In this document: positions 8,783 to 15,626 of the stretch, one piece after another | Numbering within the stretch: position 1 is the stretch's first letter | Layout of the letters: the number at the start of each line of letters is the position of its first letter | Assembly: GCA_017435665.1 (NCBI GenBank) | Contig: JAFSEP010000002.1 | Span: forward strand, 1 to 36,210 | Direction: 5' to 3' | Source of the DNA: Clostridia bacterium | GTDB taxonomy: Bacteria > Bacillota > Clostridia > Oscillospirales > Acutalibacteraceae | DNA length: 36,210 bases | The notes under the pieces: generated by a model | What the model saw: the letters and a program-made list of their open reading frames with translations, nothing else | The model's database searches: none | Told to the model about the DNA's origin: nothing | Program-made: the position numbers and the translations under genes

Positions 8783-10230
8783 TGAGGTTTTCCGTTCCTT
8801 TCCGCATCTGTCAATGCAATTTTTTCAAGAATTTCTCCCACAGTTATATCGGGATTTTCCGCACCGAGAATAAGCGCTTTCTCAATCTTTGAATAAAGAA
8901 CTCTAAGGTCATATTCAGCCTCAGGTTCCTGTCTGTATTCAAATATAAAATCGAGACCTCCGTCGTTTGTCCTATGAAGAACAGTTACGTAAAGAGGTAT
9001 CATTATAGCTCCGTTGTTATACCAGATGCTTCTTAAAGATTTCTCCATCTCTTCATCAATGCAGGTAATCTTTACGGGAGGCTGATATGAAAGTCCGAAG
9101 CTGTCATATGTAGAGTCAAACTTTGCTTCCTTGGGCATTGACTTATGTCTTTCCTTAAGTGTTTCAAGGAAGGAAAGCCTTGAGTGAGCATACATTTCCC
9201 CCTGCACCTGAGAAATCTTTTCTACACCCCGGCAGAAGGTTTCTTCGGGAGCGATAATGCTTCTCATGGGCAGGAAGTTTATACGAAGTCCGCCTGATTT
9301 CTTTTCCGCAATAGTGCCTCTGCGGTTGATAATCATCTTGAAGGAAACATCCTGCTGATTATCGTTGAAACATGAAAGACCCGTTCTGACGCCCATTGAA
9401 ATTGCCGCGAATACGGACAGATTTCTATCCTCGCACATTTCAAAAAGCTTTTTGCTTTCCTCTGCACCCATATGGAATTTCATCATATTTGCATCGGGAA
9501 GCCCTGAGTGAATGTCTGCATAACGCTGACCCGGCTTTTCCTTCTGCTGCTCCTTGAGTCTGCTTTCAAGCATAAAGTCGGTGAAAATCGGCTCTGTTGC
9601 CTTTGCAAGAGAGTCAAACCAATACTGCTTGTCTGCTTCCTTTTCTTCCGATTCTTCATAGGCAAGGTCCTTCTCAAGAGTGGGAATATAGGGTCTCATA
9701 GGCTTGGGATACGGTGTACCCTTTGTCTTATGAAGATATATCTCCATAACGTCATTGAGAAACACCTTCAGGGAATAGGCGTCCATTGCAAGATGCTGAA
9801 TTCTCATAAATATACCCGTATATCCGTCTGCGAAGTCAACCAGGATTATTCTGTGCAGCTTGCAGTTATACATAGGAATATTTACTCTTGAGAAAGCAAG
9901 GAGCTTATCGTAAGCCTCATCAACAGTCATTCTTCTGTAATCCCAATATTCAACCTTTATGCCGCTGTCTTCAACAACGTATTGATGAAGCTGAAGCTTT
10001 TTGCCCATTATGAAGCGAAGGCGCATTGTGTCGCAACGGGAAATTGCTTCGTATATTGCTTCCTTCATAACAGCCTTATCCATTTCGCCCTTCCAGTAAA
10101 GACCCATTCCGATATTGTTTACCGGATAGCCTGCGCCGTATTTCAGGGACATAAGATACATCATCTGCTGTGAGCTGGTTATGGGGTATGCCTCAACCTT
10201 TTTTCCGTCAGGTAATATAAATTCCTGCAT
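8686..10230 (-). CDS. Condensation-domain (CoA-dependent acyltransferase superfamily) protein
   Basis: This is a 514-residue free-standing condensation-type acyltransferase. The active-site motif reads QHLAMDA (145-151), keeping the catalytic His146 and the structural Asp150 of the HHxxxDG signature; the first His is Gln and the Gly is Ala. An INRRG segment near residue 300 and an RINFLPMR segment near 320 are typical of the second half of the fold. The family forms amide or ester bonds between carrier-bound acyl groups and an amine or alcohol acceptor. The ATG at 10230 has an AAAGGAAG site. The last ~32 codons run through the carrier-protein gene in another frame, so the natural C-terminus may be shorter or the two genes may once have been fused. 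The donor and acceptor cannot be read from sequence. Confidence 0.85.
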   Translation of the reverse strand: MQEFILPDGKKVEAYPITSSQQMMYLMSLKYGAGYPVNNIGMGLYWKGEMDKAVMKEAIYEAISRCDTMRLRFIMGKKLQLHQYVVEDSGIKVEYWDYRRMTVDEAYDKLLAFSRVNIPMYNCKLHRIILVDFADGYTGIFMRIQHLAMDAYSLKVFLNDVMEIYLHKTKGTPYPKPMRPYIPTLEKDLAYEESEEKEADKQYWFDSLAKATEPIFTDFMLESRLKEQQKEKPGQRYADIHSGLPDANMMKFHMGAEESKKLFEMCEDRNLSVFAAISMGVRTGLSCFNDNQQDVSFKMIINRRGTIAEKKSGGLRINFLPMRSIIAPEETFCRGVEKISQVQGEMYAHSRLSFLETLKERHKSMPKEAKFDSTYDSFGLSYQPPVKITCIDEEMEKSLRSIWYNNGAIMIPLYVTVLHRTNDGGLDFIFEYRQEPEAEYDLRVLYSKIEKALILGAENPDITVGEILEKIALTDAERNGKPQCLQSKSLLKSLKTTWKLTKSRVKTILSLISA

Positions 10231-10269
10231 TCAATCACTTCCTTTTGTTAAAATGGCAATAGTAAACAC

Positions 10270-11823
10270 TCAAAAATAAAACGCTGTTCTTTTTATCTTA
10301 CCCGTTGAGGTTCTCTCAAAGGGCTTATTTCTTATTCTGAAGGAGCTTATCTGTCTGTCGGAATTAAGGGAAATATTGACTCTGTCCACGATTTTTGAAA
10401 TCTCACCTTCAACATCATCAATCCCCATAGACTGAGCAAGAAGCTCATCGGGATATATTTCCGCAATAATACTGTCCTTTTCTGCAAAAACAACTATTTC
10501 CTTAACTATACCGTCATCAACAAAGCAGTTTTCGATTTCCTCGGGAGAGATATTTTCTCCGTTTGAAAGAATAATAAGATTCTTCTTTCTGCCCACAAGA
10601 TAAATGTGGTCACCGTCAAGATAGCCAAGGTCCCCTGTGTGAAGGAAGCCGTCCTCGGTAAAGGCTTCGGCTGTTCTTTCGGGCTTCTTATAGTAACCGA
10701 GCATAACCGAGGGACCCTTAACCTGAATTTCACCGTCAACGGTTCTCACCCGGTCAATACCGAGAAGCTTTCCGTTTGAATACTTGCACACCTCCGAGAA
10801 ATCCGAGGTGGAAATTCTGGGACTGCATTCGCTCATACCGTAGCCCTGTCTTGCAGTTATGCCGTATTTTTCAAATTCATCTATGAGTGCACCGCTTAAA
10901 AATGCACTTCCCGCAATCATTCTTCTGAAGTTTTTGCCCACAACAAGCTCTGCCGCTTCTCTCTTTGAAAGCTCAGGATGTCTTCTTTCTGCAATCTTTA
11001 TCCTTGTGAGCATTGACTTGCAGATTGAGGGAACAATTCTCATAATTGTAGGCTCAAATCTGAGTATATTGGTATAAAGGTCGGCAAGTGCTCCGTTAAG
11101 GCAGAGGGTACCGCCGTCATAAAGGGTTTTCAGCACGTCGCAGGCATAGCAGAAAACGTGATGCATAGGAAGGATTGAGAAGCTCACGTCATCATCATCC
11201 ATATTATAAGCATCATATGATGAGTTTGCCGCAAGATTGCGGTTTGAGAGCATAACGCCCTTTCTCTCCCCCGTTGTTCCCGAAGTATAAATAATCAGCG
11301 AGCATTCATCGGGCTTCTCCTTTATATCGGAAAGTCCGGCAAATTTCGTATCAGAGGAATATTCCTCATAAATCTGCTCAAACCATTGCCAGTTACCGAG
11401 AGATACAACCTGACTTATACCGTCAATTCTGTCGCTGATTTCTCCTGCTCTGTGACAAAGCTCCTCCTCACAGAATACCATTTCAATGTCAGCGTCAGTG
11501 AAAAGCTCAACACCCTCCTCAACGCTGATATCGGGCGAAAATGGCACAACCACATTTCCGCTGAATATCATACCCGTAAGGCAGACTATATATTCATAGC
11601 TTGTCTTTCCGATAAAGGCAATGTGCATTCTGTCACGCTTTACCGAACGGATATATCGGCTGACTGCAAGGCAGTCCTCATAAAATCTTTTATAGCTTTT
11701 AACGCAGATTTCACCCTCACGGATAAATCTGCAGAAATCTTTGTCACCATAGGTATCGGCGGCAAAGGCAGCAAGCTGCTTCACCGTTTCAATCTGTTTA
11801 TCCAAAGATATAACACTCCCCAT
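10270..11823 (-). CDS. Adenylate-forming acyl/aminoacyl ligase (AMP-binding)
   Basis: This is an ANL-superfamily enzyme of 517 residues that activates a carboxylic acid as its adenylate and transfers it to a thiol, here probably the phosphopantetheine of the neighbouring carrier protein. Visible motifs are the P-loop YTSGTTGERKG (179-189), ILPMHHVF, YGMSECSPR, the hinge segment HTGDLGYLDGD with GRKKNLIILSNGENISPEEIE, and the C-terminal STGKIKR with catalytic Lys509. The ILPMHHVF and YGMSE segments look more like fatty-acyl ligases than amino-acid adenylation domains, so a fatty or aryl acid is my favoured substrate; this is an inference. It is the first gene of the operon, with its own promoter at about 11.93 kb. 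Confidence 0.87.
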   Translation of the reverse strand: MGSVISLDKQIETVKQLAAFAADTYGDKDFCRFIREGEICVKSYKRFYEDCLAVSRYIRSVKRDRMHIAFIGKTSYEYIVCLTGMIFSGNVVVPFSPDISVEEGVELFTDADIEMVFCEEELCHRAGEISDRIDGISQVVSLGNWQWFEQIYEEYSSDTKFAGLSDIKEKPDECSLIIYTSGTTGERKGVMLSNRNLAANSSYDAYNMDDDDVSFSILPMHHVFCYACDVLKTLYDGGTLCLNGALADLYTNILRFEPTIMRIVPSICKSMLTRIKIAERRHPELSKREAAELVVGKNFRRMIAGSAFLSGALIDEFEKYGITARQGYGMSECSPRISTSDFSEVCKYSNGKLLGIDRVRTVDGEIQVKGPSVMLGYYKKPERTAEAFTEDGFLHTGDLGYLDGDHIYLVGRKKNLIILSNGENISPEEIENCFVDDGIVKEIVVFAEKDSIIAEIYPDELLAQSMGIDDVEGEISKIVDRVNISLNSDRQISSFRIRNKPFERTSTGKIKRTAFYF

Positions 11824-11915
11824 TCTTTAATAACCAAATATAATTATACATCTTAATATATTTTAATTCTTGTAGCTTTGTGAACAAATTGTAACAAATG
11901 TAAATTCAAACATAC

Positions 11916-11944
11916 ATTATATGCAAAACGTCTGTTTATAACAA
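11916..11944 (-). promoter_or_regulatory. Promoter of the adenylation/condensation/carrier operon
   Basis: On the minus strand, TTGTTA (11939-11944) and TATAAT (11916-11921) are 17 bp apart, about 95 bp upstream of the ligase start. The -35 box abuts the T-run of the ispF terminator. Confidence 0.6.
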
Positions 11945-11987
11945 AAAAACGTCCCATTGTGTCAATCAATAAGACAAACACAATGGG
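11942..11987 (-). terminator. Terminator at the end of ispF, stem partly inside the coding region
   Basis: A perfect 10-bp stem, CCCATTGTGT (11953-11962) with ACACAATGGG (11978-11987), is followed on the minus strand by ACGTTTTTTTG. The upstream arm is coding sequence for the last IspF residues and the stop codon lies in the hairpin. It ends the alaS-to-ispF gene run. Confidence 0.85.
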
Positions 11988-12429
11988 CAGCAATTCCAAG
12001 CTTTTCCCCTGTGAAGCCTAAGCCTTCCTCGGTTGTTGCCTTTACGCTTACACAGCTCACATCAATATCGCAGGCAGAAGCAATATTTTCCCTCATCTGA
12101 GGAATATGAGGCTTCATTTTAGGTGCCTGAGCAAGAATTGTTGCATCAATATTTATAATTTTGTAGCCATTTTCCCTGATTGTGTCTACAACTTTTTTCA
12201 ACAGAACAAGACTGTCTGCACCCTTATACTGAGGGTCGTTATCAGGAAAAAGACAGCCTATATCCCCAAGAGCCGCCGCACCGAGAAGTGCATCTGAGAC
12301 AGCGTGAAGAAGCACATCTGCATCCGAGTGGCCGAGAAGCCCCTTTTCGTGTTCAATTTTCACTCCGCCCATTATCAGGTCTCTGCCTTCGCAAAGCCTG
12401 TGGACGTCATAGCCGTGACCTATTCTCAT
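11962..12429 (-). CDS. ispF: 2-C-methyl-D-erythritol 2,4-cyclodiphosphate synthase
   Basis: IspF is the MEP-pathway enzyme that cyclises CDP-methylerythritol 2-phosphate, releasing CMP, on the route to isoprenoids. The 155-residue protein shows the metal ligands Asp8 and His10 in GYDVHRL, the [20 protein letters not shown] block (third ligand His42) and the C-terminal [20 protein letters not shown]. Full length. The start overlaps the end of rnmV by four bases (12426-12429), so it is translationally coupled in the alaS-led run, and a terminator follows directly. Confidence 0.97.
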   Translation of the reverse strand: MRIGHGYDVHRLCEGRDLIMGGVKIEHEKGLLGHSDADVLLHAVSDALLGAAALGDIGCLFPDNDPQYKGADSLVLLKKVVDTIRENGYKIINIDATILAQAPKMKPHIPQMRENIASACDIDVSCVSVKATTEEGLGFTGEKLGIAAHCVCLID

Positions 12430-13052
12430 TTTTCTTCCTCCTTTAAGCCTGAAATGCCGCTATCTTCAAAGCATTTTTCAACGCTTGAGATAAAATCTTC
12501 ATATGTCATAAAGGTGTTAAGCAGTTTAACGAGGGATGACGTGGAAAGCCTGACGGGCAAATCGAGAAACCGCAGCAGCTTTTCCTTTCTCTGCTTGCAG
12601 TCGGGCGTACCTGAAAGACCGTATTCGTAAAGGTCTACGTTTGTGATTTCACGTCTTTGTGTATCCTCTCTGCTTTCGTAAAGGACCCCTGCCCTTTCAA
12701 GAGCCTCGGTGATGACCTGAACGGAAACACCCTCAACACCCAGCTTACCTTCCTTTGAATATTCGGTTTTTCTCTTTTCCTTGCCGAAAATATCGGGAAT
12801 ATAGGCGTGGTAAATTTTATCGTTCGGTATGCTTCCACCGAGAAATGACCTGATTTTAAAGCCGGCAGAGTCGCTGTCGGTCATAATCAGTATTCCCTTT
12901 TCATCGGCAAGACGGCGGATAAGCCTCTGCTTTTCCTTATCCTTGAAAATTGAAAAGCCGTTTGTTTCAATAATAAGTCCGTCAATAATTGAGGACAGCT
13001 TGATTTTGTCATATCTGCCCTCAACGATAACTGCCTGATTTATTTTAATCAT
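12426..13052 (-). CDS. rnmV: Ribonuclease M5 (5S rRNA maturation)
   Basis: RNase M5 is the Toprim-domain endonuclease that matures 5S rRNA in low-GC Gram-positives. The N-terminal [13 protein letters not shown] (catalytic Glu in VEGRYDK) and the MTDSDSAG motif near residue 60 define the Toprim core; the C-terminal half is the less conserved rRNA/protein-binding part. I take ATG at 13052 (MIKINQ), giving 208 residues; an in-frame GTG at 13058 would add two residues. It sits directly behind holA with three bases or fewer between, so coupling is likely. Confidence 0.9.
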   Translation of the reverse strand: MIKINQAVIVEGRYDKIKLSSIIDGLIIETNGFSIFKDKEKQRLIRRLADEKGILIMTDSDSAGFKIRSFLGGSIPNDKIYHAYIPDIFGKEKRKTEYSKEGKLGVEGVSVQVITEALERAGVLYESREDTQRREITNVDLYEYGLSGTPDCKQRKEKLLRFLDLPVRLSTSSLVKLLNTFMTYEDFISSVEKCFEDSGISGLKEEEK

Positions 13053-13054
13053 AT

Positions 13055-14089
13055 TCACACTCTGACAAGCTTTACCATTACCTGTTCAATGATAAGCCTT
13101 GTTTTGCTTTCTTCAAAATTAAGCTTGAGCTTTTCGTCAGCCTGAGCAAGAATTTCAAGACATTCCCTGAGCTGATTTATGCTCAGCTTTGAGGCATCTC
13201 TTGCTGCATTTGTCAGTCGGAACTCCTTGTTTCTGTAATTGAAAAATTCTGCAAGAGCCGTTGCCGTTCCGCCGTTTGTGAGAGAAACCTTAGCTCTGTA
13301 CATATCCACGTATGCGCTGATGAGAGTGCCCATTATCAGCGTGGGCTCCGTCTTTCTGAAATAAAGAACGTCAAGATGCTCGTATGCCTTATCGAGATTT
13401 CCCGAAAGAAGAGCCTTTGAAAGCATAAAGGTAGTGGCCTCGGCGCTCTTTATTGCAACAGCATCAATATGCTTACGGGTAATCTGTGTTTTATCCGCAA
13501 AGAAGCAGACCTTATCAAGCTCGTTGAGAAGAACGTTCATATCATCCCCCACAACGGAAATCAGGTATTTTGCATCGTCAGGTGACAGAGTACATTCACG
13601 CTTGGTTGCACCGTTTACGAGGATTTTCACAAGGTCGGCTGTGGTTTTCTTTGAGAAGTTCACACAGCATCCGTGCTTGTCAAAAAGAGAAAGCACGGGT
13701 GCCCACTTTCTGTCCTTGCCGTCAACCTCAACTGTATCCTGCCAGAAAATCAGGATTGCTGAGGGCGACATATCGCTGACCAGAGCCTTCAGCTTATTGC
13801 TTTCGGTTTCATCCAGCTTGTTAAGGGGCATATCGTGAACCACAACCACCGTGTAATCATCCATCATAGGCAATGCTTCGCAGCACTCGGCAATTATGTC
13901 GAGTGTTGCGTCTTTACCTTCGATATTATGCAGGTTGAACGAGCTGAAGGAAGGGTTCACCGTTTTATCGGTAATACGGCTTACGTAAAGCTGCTTGAGA
14001 TAGCTTTCCTCTCCGTAAAAGAGATAAAGGTTACTGAATGCCTTGCTCCTGATTTGTGCCTTCAGTCCGTTTTCGTCAATTTTTGCCAT
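13055..14089 (-). CDS. holA: DNA polymerase III delta subunit
   Basis: The delta subunit opens the beta sliding clamp as part of the clamp loader. The 344-residue protein has the characteristic N-terminal NLYLFYGEESYLKQLY motif, an AAA+-like fold without a functional Walker A, the central region CTLSPDDAKYLISVVGDD and the helical C-terminal collar domain ending LIIEQVMVKLVRV. The start codon shares one base with the stop codon of the upstream phosphoribosyltransferase gene (TAATG), giving translational coupling. Confidence 0.93.
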   Translation of the reverse strand: MAKIDENGLKAQIRSKAFSNLYLFYGEESYLKQLYVSRITDKTVNPSFSSFNLHNIEGKDATLDIIAECCEALPMMDDYTVVVVHDMPLNKLDETESNKLKALVSDMSPSAILIFWQDTVEVDGKDRKWAPVLSLFDKHGCCVNFSKKTTADLVKILVNGATKRECTLSPDDAKYLISVVGDDMNVLLNELDKVCFFADKTQITRKHIDAVAIKSAEATTFMLSKALLSGNLDKAYEHLDVLYFRKTEPTLIMGTLISAYVDMYRAKVSLTNGGTATALAEFFNYRNKEFRLTNAARDASKLSINQLRECLEILAQADEKLKLNFEESKTRLIIEQVMVKLVRV

Positions 14090-14625
14090 TACTTGAAGAA
14101 TAAGGGAAGCTTTTCAAGGAAGATGATATCATCACGGTCTGCTGCATCGCCTTCTGCAAGGATAGCTGCCTGAGCCACAACGTTTGCATCGAACTTTTCG
14201 AGCAGAGCCTTAACAGCAAGAAGCGACTCACCCGTACTGATAACGTCATCAATAATAAGAACCCTCTTACCTCTCATCTTTTCGCCCTCAAGACCGTCAA
14301 GGAACAAGGTCTGCACCTTAGCTGTGGTGATAGACTTAACCTCAACGGAAACGGGCTCCTTCATATAGAGCTTTGCACCCTTGCGGCAGACAAAATACTG
14401 CTTGCCGCTTTGTCTTGACATTTCGTATGCGAGGGGTATGCTCTTTGCTTCGGGTGTTACGATATAGTCAAATTCGGGGCACTTTTTGAGAAGTGCTTCT
14501 GCTGATTTTACCGTAAGCTCCACATCACCGAAAATGATGAATGCGGCTATATCGAGCTTATCGTTTACGGGGCAAATTGCCAAATCTCTTTCCAATCCTG
14601 CAACATTTAATCTGTAAGTTTCCAT
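14089..14625 (-). CDS. Type I phosphoribosyltransferase, adenine phosphoribosyltransferase-like
   Basis: This is a 178-residue PRPP-dependent transferase. The PRPP-binding signature VLIIDDVISTGESLLA (about 126-141) and the upstream segment DYIVTPEAKSIPLAYEMSRQ resemble adenine phosphoribosyltransferase, which salvages adenine to AMP. The flexible-loop region KGAKLYMKEPVSVEVKSIT is also Apt-like. Canonical Apt proteins are of similar length, but some core residues differ, so I keep the call general. It lies between the HIT protein and holA in the alaS-led gene run. Confidence 0.8.
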   Translation of the reverse strand: METYRLNVAGLERDLAICPVNDKLDIAAFIIFGDVELTVKSAEALLKKCPEFDYIVTPEAKSIPLAYEMSRQSGKQYFVCRKGAKLYMKEPVSVEVKSITTAKVQTLFLDGLEGEKMRGKRVLIIDDVISTGESLLAVKALLEKFDANVVAQAAILAEGDAADRDDIIFLEKLPLFFK

Positions 14626-14646
14626 TTTACTTTCTTCCTTTCTTTA

Positions 14647-14985
14647 TCAGCCTGCAGGCCAAGTGAACTGTCTTCCGCCCATAAGGTGGAAATGAAGGTG
14701 CTTTACGGTCTGACCGCCTTCATCACCGCAGTTGTTTACGATTCTGTAACCGTTTGAAAGACCCTTTTCCTTTGCGATTTTTGCAGCAACAGCAAAAATA
14801 TGACCTACAACAGCACAGTTTTCCTCGTTAACCTCATCACAGGAAGCAATATGCTCCTTGGGAATAATGAGAACGTGAACGGGTGCCTGAGGTGAAAGGT
14901 CGTTGAAAGCAACAACTGTGTCGTCCTCATAAACCTTTGCTGAGGGAATTTCACCGTTTACGATTTTACAAAAAATACAATCCAT
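14647..14985 (-). CDS. HIT-family nucleotide-binding protein (Hint-type)
   Basis: This is a 112-residue histidine-triad protein, a nucleoside phosphoramidase or nucleotide hydrolase of the Hint branch. It starts MDCIFCKIVNGEIPSAKVYED with the Cys pair of zinc-binding Hints. It carries PVHVLIIPKEHI and the catalytic triad in TVKHLHFHLMGGR. The start is ATG at 14985 with AAAGGAG; an in-frame upstream ATG at 15078 would translate the membrane-protein gene out of frame and is rejected. It begins two bases after the upstream gene ends. Confidence 0.93.
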   Translation of the reverse strand: MDCIFCKIVNGEIPSAKVYEDDTVVAFNDLSPQAPVHVLIIPKEHIASCDEVNEENCAVVGHIFAVAAKIAKEKGLSNGYRIVNNCGDEGGQTVKHLHFHLMGGRQFTWPAG

Positions 14986-14987
14986 GA

Positions 14988-15614
14988 TTATTTCTCCTTT
15001 TTTCTTTTTATCTTTTTTACAACAAGGACAGTGCCGATAACCAGAATGAAAATGCCTGTCCATATAAATTCGCTCCACTCTTCAACGTAAAACAGATACG
15101 TTGCATCAAAGCTGTTCATAATTTCATCCACATAGCTGCTATAGCTTTCATCGTGAACGTAAAATGTCATATAGTAATACTCTTTACCTGCGTATGATTC
15201 ACCGTCGTTGAATATATACAGGTGTAAGTTAACGGATTTTCCGTCATATCTGACCTCTATATTATCATCAACAAATTTGTGCCCGTTGATGACCGTATCA
15301 ACGGCACCATTCCTTGTAGCCTCATAGTCCGTTTCCCATCTGATGTCGTGACAAATGAATGAGCCTTCTTTATCTGTGGGATGAATGGCAACTGTAATGT
15401 TTTCTCTCCAGAGACAGAACTCAAACCCGTAATCCTCTGTGTGCCAATAGTCAAGATAGCCGTTCTCCCCTGCCCACTCAGTGTCCTGAATGAGAACATC
15501 GGGAATGCTGAATTTCACCTGACCGTTTGTATATTCTCCTGCCGCCGAAACGGGTAACAGCAGGACAGAAAACAGTATTATTACCGTCAGAAATACTGAA
15601 ACAGTTTTTTTCAT
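14988..15614 (-). CDS. Membrane-anchored extracellular protein of unknown function (DYWHTEDYG family, copy A)
   Basis: I do not recognise a named family. The 208-residue protein has a signal peptide (about 1-25, ending PVSAAG), an extracellular domain of about 150 residues rich in Tyr, Asp and Glu, one transmembrane helix (about 178-200, FIWTGIFILVIGTVLVV) and a basic tail, KKIKRKKEK. Residues 44-65 contain DTEWA, GYLDYWHTEDYG. The same motif, signal/anchor layout and length recur in the gene at 35008-35646, so the two are paralogues. The start is taken as ATG at 15614; GTG codons just after the alaS stop are alternatives. It sits inside the T-box-led housekeeping run between alaS and the HIT gene, which is odd for a surface protein. 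Confidence 0.8.
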   Translation of the reverse strand: MKKTVSVFLTVIILFSVLLLPVSAAGEYTNGQVKFSIPDVLIQDTEWAGENGYLDYWHTEDYGFEFCLWRENITVAIHPTDKEGSFICHDIRWETDYEATRNGAVDTVINGHKFVDDNIEVRYDGKSVNLHLYIFNDGESYAGKEYYYMTFYVHDESYSSYVDEIMNSFDATYLFYVEEWSEFIWTGIFILVIGTVLVVKKIKRKKEK

Positions 15615-15626
15615 AGCATTCACCAC

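Noticed and set aside
14986-15078. Upstream start for the HIT protein
   Set aside because: The extra residues come from the membrane-protein gene read out of frame; ATG at 14985 has the ribosome site and fits the family.
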